From contig CM065710.1 in NCBI GenBank assembly GCA_017654935.2, forward strand, positions 33,874,132-33,938,131: a stretch of DNA of 64,000 nt. The letters run 5' to 3'. The position numbers and the translations under genes were made by a program. The notes under the pieces are model-generated. The model was not told the DNA's origin. It did no database searches and saw only the letters and a program-made list of their open reading frames with translations. This stretch comes from Phymorhynchus buccinoides. Lineage: Eukaryota; Mollusca; Gastropoda; Neogastropoda; Raphitomidae. Shown here piece by piece: positions 46,572-58,529 of the stretch (positions are counted from its first letter, which is position 1; each line of letters begins with the position of its first letter).

Positions 46572-48044
46572 ATTGCAGTCTTAACTGGTTCAAATATGAC
46601 TTGGTGTGTGTGCAACCTTTCTAGCTGCAGCTCACACAGTAAAGCAAAAAGTCCTTCGTCTTGCCTTCCCCCCCCCCTCGCTGTGAAACAACAAGCATGG
46701 ATTCAAGTTGAAAAGCAGAAGTCACTCTGGAAGGCTTATACGACCGAAGGTAGTGTAAATGAGGCCAGTGATACAACAGAGTGTTATCGTACCATCTTTG
46801 GAACTTACTGTACAAGAAAGGCACACCGTCCCCGCTAGCATATAAACCAAAGCTGAACTTGAAAGTATGAAAGTTGTTCACAATGTGTAAAAGATCATCT
46901 TGCTCTTCTCTCGTCTTTATGGAAGCTGGCGTTAAGCCTATGTCCAGACAGCCAATATGGTTATGTGCAGGAAACAAGCATTCGTGCTCAGACATCACAA
47001 GCAGTTTGAAGCATTTACCACGCGAAGCCACCAGCCCGTTACATGTTGCACTGCTAAACGGACAGAGGTCCGTTTCGTCCTGACCATATTCGCATTCAGG
47101 CTTTTGGTTGCAATGTAAATGCTGCTGAAATTCGGAGTAGTGATTCACAGAACAGTTGATCAAACCGTTCGGTTTATACACAGGCTGGGTACTGTTAGGA
47201 AGGTACGAATACAAAAGTGTCAGACCGCGGTAATTGTGTGTATCTGGGAAAATCACTATAGGTGATTTCCTAAAAACTATTGATTTCTTTTTATAGCACT
47301 CACCAAACATTTTATCCACGCAAAGTCATCATCAATGTTCTGATAGTCATCAAAAATCGGCCCCCCCAATAAAACGAATATAGTCAGCACACTTGTGCAA
47401 GCTATATGCCTTGTGAAAACTAAGCAAGACAACATGAGCTGGCAGTAATTGTATACAAAACTGTACAAGATCTCTTACACCTAATGGTGCTGTTACATAA
47501 TAAGATAGACGCATTCCTGATGTACGTTTTGTGATATGCCTTCGCTGTTTGACTGTATTCATTATGTATTTGACACGTGGGCAGTTGCGATTTATAATAA
47601 ATAAATCTTTCTTGGACTGAAAATATAAGTGATCGAAAGAGTGATAATCACATCTAAGATCAAGTGCCCACCTCCCTGCACTGGACCAGTTTAAACGTTT
47701 CACGTCCCAAAGACTCGTCATGGCTGTTCGCCAAGGCTTGGAATCACACCAATATACCAATCGTTCGATTTCAACTTGCATATGGTTGCCAGCAGACATT
47801 CGTAAGTGCATTTTACAAAACAGAGCAGAATGACCACACACCCCGTACACCACACCATGATGATCAAGAAACTGTGGCAAATCCTTCTCACAGTCTGACG
47901 CGTTGACTTGCAGGATGGTGATGTTAGTGATGTTGGTGAAGTATGGACGAAGCATGTATTCGACACCGGGACACATAGCATAGACATCTAGTGGATTTTC
48001 ACTCGTGCGGGTTGTGTTTAATCTACCCTGATAAGTGCTTTCAC
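44158..48044 (-). pseudogene. B2: GRL101-like receptor type B, frame broken at about five places
   Basis: All B1 domains are present in order. Coding segments: 47,976-47,350 (N-terminus), 47,319-46,621 (CUB-like end, LDLa, lectin-like), 46,615-45,872 (LDLa repeats), 46,035-44,158 (last LDLa, LRRs, seven helices). Breaks: a seven-C run at about 47,360; one extra base near 47,303; ten C at 46,668-46,677; 30 T at 46,541-46,570; four extra bases near 45,890. B0, otherwise its near twin, lacks the C and T runs, so several breaks may be errors. LDHA and KPLLF replace DRY and NPxxY as in B1. The CUB-like region is strongly diverged from B1, the rest 1-2%. An extra NIT triplet is present near residue 18. 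The acceptor at 48,045-48,046 matches B1. Confidence 0.75.
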
Positions 48045-49020
48045 CTGTACATGGGAAAATGAAGACAACAAATGATCTTAGACAGTCAACACTGGTAAGT
48101 AGTAGTAGTAAATTAATGATTAAACTTCCACAAACGATTGGCTGTTCAGCCTAATTTACAAACTACTACCCGTGTTGACTGTCTACGGATGCACTCATGA
48201 TTACACCAGGTCAGAGTGGCAAACCCCGAGCTGCACGTGTAGCTCCCCCTCCCCTGGCCAGGTCTGTCGTAGTGGAAATAGTGGGTTGCGTAGTTCTCTC
48301 CTTATTACACCAGTTCAGAGTGGGCAAAACCCAGAGCTTGTCATGTTGTAGCCCCTTCCCCCCCTCGGTCCCCCCCCCTCCTTCACCATTCCTGATTCCC
48401 CCCATCCCCCCTTCCCCTGGCCCCAGCCGCCCCCTCCCCTGGCCAGGTCTGTGGTGGTGGATATAGTGGGTTGGGTAGGACTGTATAAGGGACAGGTGTC
48501 AGACACTCGATGCCAACACGATGGGGTGGAGAACCATCTTGGAAGCCTTTTCAAACCGTCGCGTAGGTTTGGTGTGTAAAGCTCCCTTGATTATTGCTTT
48601 CACCCTGTATATGGGGAAAAGTGAAGAACAGCAAAATGATGCACGGCGCTGGTGTGCGTGTGTTAAAGTTTTCATCAACTTTGACAGTAAAACACGAGGT
48701 TAGTAGTAGTACTTAAATTAGAAATTAGACTAAACTCCCCCAAACGATGGTCTGTTTAGCCTAACTTACATACTGTTACCCGTTTTGACTGTCTACTGAG
48801 ACGCACTCATATGATTGTTGTTGTTTACACCAGGTCAGCGTGGCAAACCCAGAAGCTGTACGTGTAGCTCCCCTCTCCCCTTGCCAGGTCTGTGGCAGTG
48901 GAAATATGGGGTTGGGTAATACTGCATAAGATGGGTTCTAAAGAAGAAAGAGAAGAGGAGAAGTTTAGGGAATGGCGTACGAAACGTGTCAGACACTCGA
49001 TGCAAACACGTGGGGTGGAG
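48045..49020. repeat. Duplicated 5' flank of B2 with 103-base repeat units
   Basis: The sequence upstream of the B exon occurs twice: 48,045-48,235 and, diverged, 48,565-48,835 (ctttcaccctgtatatgggg is the second copy of the acceptor region). Between and after them lie partial 103-base units (48,237, about 48,430, 48,862) and a C-rich patch (48,350-48,430). Unit I has one flank and three tandem units. No gene. Confidence 0.6.
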
Positions 49021-49360
49021 AACCATCTTGGAAGATCATGAAGGACTTTGTTGATGCTAGTTTAAACTCGAGGACAAAGGGAAGGCAAAACATTTAAAAC
49101 GCTGTTTTCAGTGCTTAACCCACCATACCATTTATAAACTTTGTGATGAAAGTAATATCATAGTCCTACGGTTCTTATTAGTAAAACTTTGTGTATGCTG
49201 AGAGAGAGAATGCACTCTGCTACATCACATGTGTGTAGTGTGGAAGATTCCAGACACTGCTTTCGCGCCACAAGAGAAACTGGGATTTAAAAAAAATTAG
49301 ATGGTGAAGGTCAGGTCAAGACAAACCAAATAGCCTCCTATCCTAGATAAGGTATGCAAT
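49021..49360. other. Unit flank with a 190-base insertion
   Basis: Between catagtcctacg (49,170) and the resumed homology near 49,350, about 190 bases have no match at the corresponding site of unit I (26,630-26,650). No coding frame, no obvious terminal repeats. Confidence 0.45.
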
Positions 49361-49820
49361 ATCAAAAATATCATGCACAACATTAAAACTGCGTCGGTGG
49401 AGGACCGTGTGAGACGATTCGTGAAAATTAGATTAAATAATGTAACTAGAAAATCAGTTCTAAGTCACAATTGCCATGTCCTAATATCTCAGGAACAATT
49501 TTATCCAGTCCAGAACTTTTATAACTCTTATGATTATTTTAATGTTTGCCGTAACTTCTTCTTTTGAAATAGGCTATTGAATGAAGGTTCAGGATCAGAG
49601 CTAACGTTGTCATCTTTATCATAATTCTCATAGTTATTACTGTCTTCAAAAGAGGCATTAACAAACTGATCAAAAGCACTGAACAAAAGATCATATCAGT
49701 GTTGTAAAGAAATGTAATTATCCGCTGTTGACACTCAAATCAATGACCCAAAGGACTTGGAATGACTTGCAGTCTTTTAGCATGTTTATCCTTCTTTTAT
49801 TAGGTAGAACTAGAACATTT
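49361..49820 (-). mobile_element. LINE/RTE-like RT-entry fragment, unit II
   Basis: Minus-strand frames include NYENYDKDDNVSSDPEP, KEEV and SSGLDKIVPEIL, as at 26,450-27,110. A different set of frameshifts is present. Confidence 0.5.
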
Positions 49821-51135
49821 TGTTCTTATTTTTATATCTCATGTAATACTTCAGTCACAGACTTCACTTTTGGCAAGAATGCGCTAAGCGCATGCGACAT
49901 TCTCGAAACAATGCTGATTTGGATCAGTGAACTTAGTTTTTATGTCATTATAATTTGTTTGAAATTTTAAAAAATTAAATGCTTCATAAATTAATTATGT
50001 ATTCCTTTTGCATGTCTCTCTCCCTCTTTTACATGTTAGAGCTAATAATTCAACATAATGTACAAATAAATTATATTCAGCTCTTTTTTTAAAACTGTTC
50101 TGGAACACTTTTTAATGTTTTATCGGTATTGTTCACTATTTTCCTCTTTGTTTTCATAATTCCTAATGCAGTAACTTAAAAACTATTAAATATTTATAAA
50201 CTTTGACAAGCAAAAAGCTAGATCTTTTGATTGTGAACAGGTGTGCCAAATATTATGAAAACGTGTCTCTATTTGTAAATGTTATGGTTTCGAAACGAGC
50301 AAAAACCATTGCAATTCACAAACGTTGGACACTGAAAATCAATCATAATCTGCAGAGTTTCAACGTCTATCACTGTTACGTATACTGGTCTGCTAATGTG
50401 TATGCACAAACGTATGCCTCCTGTTTCTTACATACATGGGGTAGTTTTCTTCTTGTGGCCTTTCAATCTTCTTTTGATGTTAATTTGCGAGGGTAATAGT
50501 GAAAAAAGCGCCATTGGTATGACAACCTGTGAGCGTCATTTCATCTTTTTTGCTCGATTACACCCCATTTAACACTGGAGTTTATGAAAAATACTGGTTT
50601 ATTTTACAACCCTTTTACACTGTGATGCAACAATGATACATCTACACACTAAACACATGTTTTTATATTATAAACTTTTCAAAACATATTGTGGTCCTTA
50701 TTTTAACTATGCCTGCTGCCTCTTAACATATCTTTCTTTTGTTTCACGAGGCACTACATCATTATTCGTAGCAAAAACATATTTGTCTGTTTTTTGGTTT
50801 TGTTTTGTTTTAAATTCAATGTTTTTAATACATCTTTGAAAAAAAATCTCTCTTTTCTTCACATTCTTTTTCAGCCATATGTGTTTTGTCCTTTTATTGT
50901 TTTGTAACCAATGTGTCTAACCATGCGTGCTGCTCCTCAATACTCAGCAACAATTGTTTTGGGTGTTTTGTTTTTAAACCAAGGTCAAGATTTCTAAGAA
51001 ACAGTTTGATGCACTATTCCCACATTCTTGAAATTCATTCCTATCTGGTTTTTGTAAGTGTGTTTGTACACAATCAGTAAACGAAATAATTATTACTTCG
51101 CTTTCTTTTTCCTTTTTCTGAAACATTTCCTGCTG
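49821..51135. other. AT-rich unit flank, no gene seen
   Basis: Matches 27,110-28,547 without the long CT array. The frame at 50,203-50,496 is the diverged partner of 27,622 and is not called as a gene. Confidence 0.4.
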
Positions 51136-51414
51136 AAACCCAACACACACACACCACACACACACTACACACAATCACGCGCGGGGGGCTAGCGCGCTAG
51201 CGCAAGCTGCGCAGACATGCACAGCACGCACAGCTACGCAAAATACACACACCACAGCGCGAAACGCGCGCCGCACATATACCACATTTATTTAATTTCA
51301 ACTGGCAAATGTAAACTTTCTGAGAGAGAGAGAAGAGAGGACCGAGAGAGAAGAGAGAGAGAGATAGAGAGAGATTAGAGCGAGTGAGAGAGAGAGAGAG
51401 TGTGTCTGAGTGCA

Positions 51415-51449
<35 letters not shown>

Positions 51450-51486
51450 CGATAGAGGGGGGGAAGACAGAGAGAGAGAGAGAGGG
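51136..51486. repeat. CA/CG-rich stretch then GA array
   Basis: CA-rich 51,140-51,175, then GC-rich with gctagcgcgctagc (51,188-51,201, perfect palindrome), then GA repeats 51,320-51,486. Confidence 0.8.
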
Positions 51487-51964
51487 TCCGAATGGTTTAT
51501 GCTTCCAAAGGCCAAGGCCCCATATGAATAAGGGACAATAATTAACATTTATATATAAACATCAGTTTCGCCTTGCAATAAGGCTGTGCCAGAACAAATT
51601 GACACTAGCTAGAACATTATTTGCTACATCAAAATGTTGTTTTGCTATGCGTAGTTATTCGGGGATTGTCATTAACCACGACAAGCTATTAGCATAACAT
51701 CTATCAGTCCCAAATCGTGAGTGTGGCTGCCCACGTGGGCCGGGTAATCAAAAACGGTCACACGTGTAATGGTCTCGTTCCCTAGCTGGTGCGTTTGTAC
51801 CATATTGTTCAAGTGCTTTGGCTGTTGGGAATGATCCCTGCGAGTCTTTAAGCCAGGGTACAACAACAAAAACAACAATTAATTATACATCATGAGTGGA
51901 GTATAGCAATTGAGAAAGATCATAAATCGCTTTGGAACACAAGCATATACTAGCAAACAATTAC
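51487..51964 (-). mobile_element. Retroelement 3' UTR, unit II
   Basis: Paralogue of 29,043-29,480. Minus-strand end ggccttggcctttggaagca then taaaccattc. No coding remnant. Confidence 0.4.
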
Positions 51965-51983
51965 AAACTAGGACATCATTCAG

Positions 51984-51984
<1 letters not shown>

Positions 51985-52027
<43 letters not shown>

Positions 52028-52314
52028 AGAGAGAGAGAGATAGAGAGAAAGAGAGAGGTAGAGAGAGTAGAGAGAGAGAGAGAGATATGAGAGAGAGAGA
52101 GATAGATAGAGAGATAGAGAAAGATCATACAAATGTGTGTTTATGTGTTTCTTGTTTGGTGTGCGCGCGTGCGCGCGCGCGTGTGTTGTGTTTTGGGTGT
52201 GGTGTGTGTGTGTGTTTTGTGTGTGTATGTGTGTGTGTGATTGGGGTTGCATGTGTTGTATGTGTGTGCATGTGTGTAGGTCTTTTGAGAGAGAGAGAGA
52301 GGAGAGAGAGAGAG

Positions 52315-52348
<34 letters not shown>
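51985..52348. repeat. GA array, GT array, GA array
   Basis: GA 51,985-52,122, GT-rich with CGCG (52,132-52,280), GA 52,285-52,348, ending directly at the inverted-repeat element. The GT part is absent from unit I. Confidence 0.85.
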
Positions 52349-52349
<1 letters not shown>

Positions 52350-52580
52350 GTTCAATGCTGCACTTGGTCATCTCTAAATAAAAATATGGAAAAGTGACGC
52401 CATTCGCGTGACAATGTCGTTTTCAGCGAAACTTTAGAATGTGTATCTTTTAACCATTCAATCTCAAAATAATCTGACTCTAGCCCTAACCCTAACCTTA
52501 AGCAAAACCTTAAACCGTCAAATACACACAAAATTAAACTTTACTAAAAAATGTGAGTGTTCCAAGTGCAGTCTTGAACG
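52349..52580. mobile_element. Second inverted-repeat element with telomere-like core, unit II
   Basis: Left arm cgttcaatgctgcacttggt; right arm ends tccaagtgcagtcttgaacg at 52,580. The middle carries agccctaaccctaacctta (52,481-52,500). Relative to 29,631-29,887, 16 bases at the inner side of the right arm are missing. Confidence 0.65.
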
Positions 52581-52894
52581 CCTAGAGTTCAGTTAGGCTT
52601 GTGTACACGGGGCAACGCGAACACAAACACTCTACTCGGGTGCTTTTGTTTGCAAAAACAAAGTCACTGGTAGCTGTACATAGACAACCCCCACAGCCGG
52701 ATGCATCTTTTTCCGTTTACGCTCCACCCCACCACCACCCCCCCACACCCCCACCCCGTCCCTAGAGACAGGCCTTCCATGATTGTTGTAAATCATCATT
52801 ATAAGTACTGTTAACACTTAGGTTGTGGTTGTAAATCAACCCAAGGGTTGATTTATTTCGCAGGACAGAAAGACACATACGCACACGTGCGCGT
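52581..52894. other. Unit flank, no gene seen
   Basis: Matches 29,888-30,180 with a short mixed C-rich stretch in place of the 49-C run. Around 52,800-52,860 there is a small inverted repeat (aaatcaacccaagggttgattt). Confidence 0.5.
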
Positions 52895-52914
52895 GAGAGA
52901 GATAAGAGAGAAGA

Positions 52915-52967
<53 letters not shown>

Positions 52968-52999
52968 TAGAGAGAGAGCAAGAGCGAGAGATGAGAGAG

Positions 53000-53033
<34 letters not shown>

Positions 53034-53290
53034 GAACGGTTGTTTTTTTCTCTTTATGTTTTCTGTTTTGTTTCTCTCTCTCCTCTCTCTCGAACTCTCG
53101 ATCTCTCTCTCTCTCTCGTCCATGCTCTCTCTCTCCCTCTCTTTCCTCTCTCTTCGCTCTCTCTCTCTCTTTTCCTCACCACTCTCTCCTCACATTCTCT
53201 CTCTCTCTTCTCCTCTCTCTCCTCCTCTTGCTCTCTCTCGGTCTCCCCTCTCTCTCTCTCTCCCTCTCCTCCTTATCTCTCTCTCTTCTC
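52895..53290. repeat. GA arm then CT arm (low-complexity foldback), unit II
   Basis: GA 52,895-53,035, a spacer with tgtttttttctctttatg, CT 53,070-53,290. Paralogue of 30,180-30,440 with longer arms. Confidence 0.8.
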
Positions 53291-53299
53291 AGTGGTATT

Positions 53300-54200
53300 G
53301 TGGTGTGTGTGTGTGTACCATACACCATTCAAGTCTCACAGTCAGTACAGCAACTCCCTTCTTTTCAGAACGGTGAATGGATGAATCAACTACCGACGAA
53401 GCCATTCGCAGCCCATCGGCGCAGGCGGTACACCTTTTTGGGGTCTGCAACACGACATAAGATAAAAATAGGGAATTAGAGGCCATTGTCAAAAGTATGT
53501 ATCAATGAAGGGTCATGAGCTGTGCCGGTGGGGTTTGTCCCCCGGTGAGTGCTACCTAGCCGGATTGTTCCAGCCCATAGCGATCCCCCCCTCAACAACA
53601 CACCAAAATAGTAGAACAAAGACATTTTCCTTTATTAAAATTGTTTTATATTTTCATTCTTGTTATATTCAATTCTCAGTGCGCTCTCCCAGTTCCTTCG
53701 ACGTAAAGTACCAGAACCAGAACCAGAACGAACTCCTATAGCAACACAGATTGGGAAGAAGGTCGTCACATGGAGAACTTAATTTTCTTTGTGTGGGTTT
53801 GTAGTGTGCCTTGGAATCTTTCCCTGACTTTGTATTTGAGCATGTGTCTATGTGTGTAGTCTTACTGGGAATTTTTAAAACAAGAGTGATAGCATAGGTT
53901 TTTTTTTTTCCCCCCCCCCTGGATGGGTACAGAATAATAAGATATAAGGGTGAGACTGGAGGAAGAAACCTTAGAAGGGGCCTTTGAATGAGAGGATTGA
54001 GGACTTACTGGAATACCCTGCTGAATCATTGTATATTTTTGTTCCTCTGTATCACATCTGTCTTACTTATGTTAACAGCTTTAATTTACTCACCGTTTGT
54101 TCCACCTTGCTTATTCATATTGGAGTGTTGCATGATTGTGTCCCCATTGCCATATTATGGGCGTTTGCTAATGGCAATAAAACATATTTGATCTGATCTG
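53300..54200 (+). mobile_element. LINE C-terminus with 3' UTR, unit II/III junction
   Basis: Degraded version of 30,500-31,372. The frame has QQLPSFQNGEWMNQLPTKPF with shifts; the tail tgctaatggcaataaaacat is at 54,164-54,183. A T-then-C homopolymer insertion (53,899-53,919) is unique to this copy. Confidence 0.55.
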
Positions 54201-54312
54201 GTGCAAACCTTTCATAATGCTGAATAATTATGATAAATATCCAAGATTACTGGGGGTCTGGCTAACGGTTTTCTGGGTATGGCCAACCTAACATGACAAT
54301 GATGATACCGCC

Positions 54313-54360
54313 AAAAAAAAAAAATAAAAAAATAAAAAAACAAAAAAAAAAACAGAAAAA

Positions 54361-54391
<31 letters not shown>
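54313..54391 (+). repeat. A-rich run, copy-specific
   Basis: Nearly pure A with a few T and C, placed between gatgatacc and ctaataatccg, which are adjacent in units I and II. Confidence 0.9.
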
Positions 54392-54394
<3 letters not shown>

Positions 54395-54422
54395 AATAAT
54401 CCGTTCTTGCTTAGACATACTA

Positions 54423-54857
54423 GAACTATCACATGTTACTCTCACTCCTCTTGATGTCTTGAATGTTATTGCTACCTTGAAACGCAAAACATGGCAGTAG
54501 GACCCCGACCGTATCCATAATGACTTACTTTATTGGCTGCCTTATCTTAATCCTCTAACTGTCATTAGTTTAAACCGACTTATTTAACAGACATTTCATT
54601 AATAATCCCCTATGTGATTGTGGTGTTGCCTTGGAAACTTCTGAGCATTACTTACTTTCCTGTCAGCTCTTTCATATAGCTCGATCAAATACAATATTAA
54701 CTCTACCCCCAGACTATACTAGATTACAAACGTTATTGAAAGGAAAGCCTGTACTAACAAACAAAATAAATATTCTTATATTTTCTGTTCATCAATTTAT
54801 TGTTCATTCAAAAAGGTTTATGTCAAAAGTATTTGGTGACACATTTACTATTTGATG
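54423..54857 (+). mobile_element. Internally deleted LINE: RT entry joined to C-terminus
   Basis: 54,423-54,575 is the third copy of the VGPDRIHN RT-entry fragment. Soon after, 54,595-54,855 reads CDCGVALETSEHYLLSCQLF and continues open for about 80 codons to a stop. The CxCG...ET.EHYLL.C pattern is the zinc-binding C-terminus of several LINE ORF2 proteins. The catalytic core is missing. Confidence 0.65.
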
Positions 54858-55079
54858 TTCATTAATAGTCATATTTACAATGTCAATATTCATAGCCATT
54901 TATGTTTATCATCTTTTGACCATTTTTTTCATAGTTTGTATTTTCAATGTATTAAACCAGTAATCTGATCATGACCCAATCCCCACGCCTTCCCCCCCCC
55001 CCCCCCACCTGTTCCAAACGACTATTCTTACTGAGTAGAATATTACAACGTGACTTTTCCCAATCCCTCACCGGTGGTC
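54858..55079. other. AT-rich spacer with C run
   Basis: No gene. A 15-C run at 54,992-55,006. Confidence 0.5.
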
Positions 55080-57345
55080 CACTCACCAAACAGAAATCTT
55101 ACTGATTGAGTTCCCAATATTACTGATCTTTTCCCAATCTTTTCACCTCCCTCACCAAACAGAATCTTACTGACTCTAATCTTGCTGTGACTCGCTGTCA
55201 AAGTCCATCACATCGACCTCCCTCACCAAACAGAATCTTGCTGATCTTGTTCAAGTTCTCACGAGAATTATAAACGCTTCTCTGGCTACAGGCTCTGTCC
55301 CCGAATGCTTTAGATATAATGCTCTGGTAGTTCCTCTTCTCAAGACAAATGGTCTCCCATTCCCTTTCTCCTCTAGCTTCCTTCTGATGACACTTCTTCT
55401 CCCTGATGAACTTAACCACTTCAGGTTGAAGTTCAGAGAAACACTTCAGACCTGTTTCTCACCTTCCCTTTCTCTCCAAACTCCTGGAAAAAGTTGTCCT
55501 TGTGCAACGTGAACGCCATCTGTCCCTGTACAATGTTCATGAAACGAACCAGTCTACATACAGACAAATTCACAACACCGAAACGGCGTTACTCTGCGTG
55601 ACTGACAGTCTCCTACGGTCCACTGACAACAAACTAGCATCATCACTCCTTGCTTTGCTTGATCTTAGTGCCACGTTTGACACTAACGACCACAACATTC
55701 TGTTAAAGAGGCTATTTACAAGTAGTTTGTCGGGTAATCTTTGTGGCAATCTACGGGACAACCGCATTGGAACTGGTTTTTCAAGGTCGTAACACTTGAC
55801 TGGGTCAGGAAAACACAGTTCGAGTCCCTCCCTGTCTGTTTTCCCGGTGGCAAGGTCTCCTCTCCTCTTCCCCTGGAGTTTGGTGTCCCCCAGGGCTCTG
55901 TTCTGTGGCCCCTTCTCTTCTCTCTGTATATTCAGCCTCTTTCCACGGTCATTGAGGACCACGGGATTCCTCATCAGAAACTTGCGGATGACACTCAGCT
56001 GGGATTCCTCATCAGAAACTTGCGGATGACACTCAGCTGGGATTCCTCATCAGAAACTTGCGGATGACACTCAGCTGGGATTCCTCATCAGAAACTTGCG
56101 GATGACACTCAGCTAGGATTCCTCATCAGAAATTTGCGGACGACACTCAGCTGGGATTCCTCATCAGAAACTTGCGGATGACACTCAGCTGGGATTCCTC
56201 ATCAGAAATTTGCGGACGACACTCAGCTGGGATTCCTCATCGGAAACTTGCGGATGACACTCAGCTGGGATTCCTCATCAGAAATTTGCGGATGACACGC
56301 GGCTACATGATGCTGCCGAACCTGCTGCATTCAAAGTTTTGGTCTCTGATCTTGAACTGTGTTTTCGATCCGTTAAATCATGGATGCTTAGCAACAAACT
56401 CAACCTAAATGATGAGAAAACTGAGGCTCTGTTGGCACACCTCGCCCAGTTCTTGATCGTATCTCCATAAAATCCGTCCAAGCTGGAACCAACATGATTC
56501 CTTTTGAAGACAGTGTGAAGGACTGTCTATGGACGTCCAGATCGGTCACCTGTGTTGTTCAGCTTATATGGCTTTGAGAAAGATCGCGTCGATTCGCTCA
56601 TTTCTTACACAGGAAGCTACTGCGCAACTGATTTGTTCACTCGTCTTGTCAAAATTCGATTACTGCAACAGCATTCTCGCTGGTCTTCCCACTGTCGCTA
56701 TAAACCGACTTCAATGTATACAGAACAATTCCGCCAGACTTGTTTTCCGAAAATCCCAAAGAACCCATACTACACCTCTGTTAACTAAGCTACATTGGCT
56801 CTTCCATTCAGGCTGGCATTCAATACAAAGTAGCCACACTCGCCTTTCGCCACTTCGATGAAACCCTACCTGCTAATCTTTCCAAAACACTGTCACCTAT
56901 CAACCTTCTCGCACTCTCCGCTCTAGCACTGACAGGCTTCTCAAGGTTACCCGCATGAAGCTGAAATATTTTGGCCATCGTTCCTTTAGATATCAAGCCC
57001 CTCTCGATTGGAACTCACTGCCTCCCCACCTCCGTTCTTCACAAACTCTCTCGGCATTCAAATCTGGCCTCAAAACACATCTCTTTCAAAAATTATTTCT
57101 CTTGTCATAGTTCAAGATACGCACCCCCATCCCAACTGTCTCTGTTGTATACGCTGTTTTATGTTAGGTCGCGTTAACGTTTTGCATGTCGGATCATGTA
57201 ATTTTCCCTCCCTCTTGTCTGACATGGCCTTTTTTTTTACTGAGTCCATTGCCGATTTATAATAATCTTGTTGTACACGTGGTATATTATGCATGTATGG
57301 GAATTGTGTGTGTGCGTGCTTGCGTTATATAAGCTCCTGGTGTTG
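55080..57345 (+). mobile_element. CR1/L2-like LINE ORF2, degraded, unit III only
   Basis: Consecutive frames, interrupted by shifts, cover an RT domain and C-terminus. In order: LTRIINASLATGSVPECFRY (55,250); LPFLSKLLEKVVL; QIHNTETALLCVTDSLL; LLDLSATFDTNDHNILLKRL (RT motif A); [17 protein letters not shown] (motif B); LADDTQL (motif C, catalytic DD kept, first position Leu for Phe/Tyr); after the tandem array LNDEKTEAL; QNNSARLVFRKS; APLDWNSLPPHLRSSQTLS near 57,010. The 3' end runs into ttgcgttatataagc near 57,333. The first 170 bases hold a loose 67-base tandem repeat (caccaaacagaatcttactg). It is dead, and this stretch is absent from units I and II. Confidence 0.75.
55963..56304 (+). repeat. 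Nine tandem copies of a 38-base unit from the RT active site
   Basis: Nine units of exactly 38 bases (starts 55,963, 56,001, 56,039, 56,077, 56,115, 56,153, 56,191, 56,229, 56,267). Each contains tgcggatgacactcagct, the codons of the ADDTQL active-site motif. Variants (aaatttgcggacgac) recur in units 5 and 7, suggesting higher-order duplication. Eight extra units add 304 bases, shifting the frame by one, so the array itself breaks the ORF. Confidence 0.95.
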
Positions 57346-58014
57346 CACTGCCTCCGGGCATTGCCTCTGGGATCGTTCCCACCATCTTTATATCTACTAA
57401 TGTCCCATATGTGGACAGACTCGTGGAGGGGTCGTGTTCGTCAAACTCCCCGCATGGAGGCACGAGGCATCCACCCACTGCCCCGCACATGCGGATGAAT
57501 GATTGGGTGTGGTGTGAGAGTTACATATTTGTCTTAATGTAAAATTTATGTCTCCTATTTTTTATTTACTGTTTTTATTTTGATATAATCTCATCCTTTT
57601 TACATGGTGGAAGACAAGTTTCCATGTGTATTGTACAATGCCAATGGACAATACAACAATGTATGACTGTTTCTTTTTCTTGTTGTTGTTTTTGTTTGTT
57701 TCTTTGTTGTTTTTTCCTGGTGTACCAAGCTTTTTTATCTCTTCCAAATAATGACTGTTTGCTTGCTCCTGTATTGTCAAGTGTATTTCATGTACGTTGG
57801 CAGTTTTCCTTTTTATTTGAAGCAAACATGTTGCCATACAAAATGGAGGTGTGATCTCTCTACGCTGAATTACGTGGTTTATCAGGCTCGTCAGGACCCG
57901 TGAGAGCACGCGCATGTAGATTAGGGAGGAGGAGTCAAATTCCAGTCTATGCTCAGGCGCCAATGATTGATTTTTGTTTGCCCCCTGCATCCTCTCACAG
58001 TGGAAGGGTATTGC

Positions 58015-58015
<1 letters not shown>
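57346..58015 (+). mobile_element. Retroelement 3' UTR block and unit flank, unit III
   Basis: 57,346-57,665 matches 1,437-1,832 but its tail lacks the ACTTATG repeat. 57,666-58,015 matches the unit flank. No gene. Confidence 0.4.
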
Positions 58016-58529
<514 letters not shown>

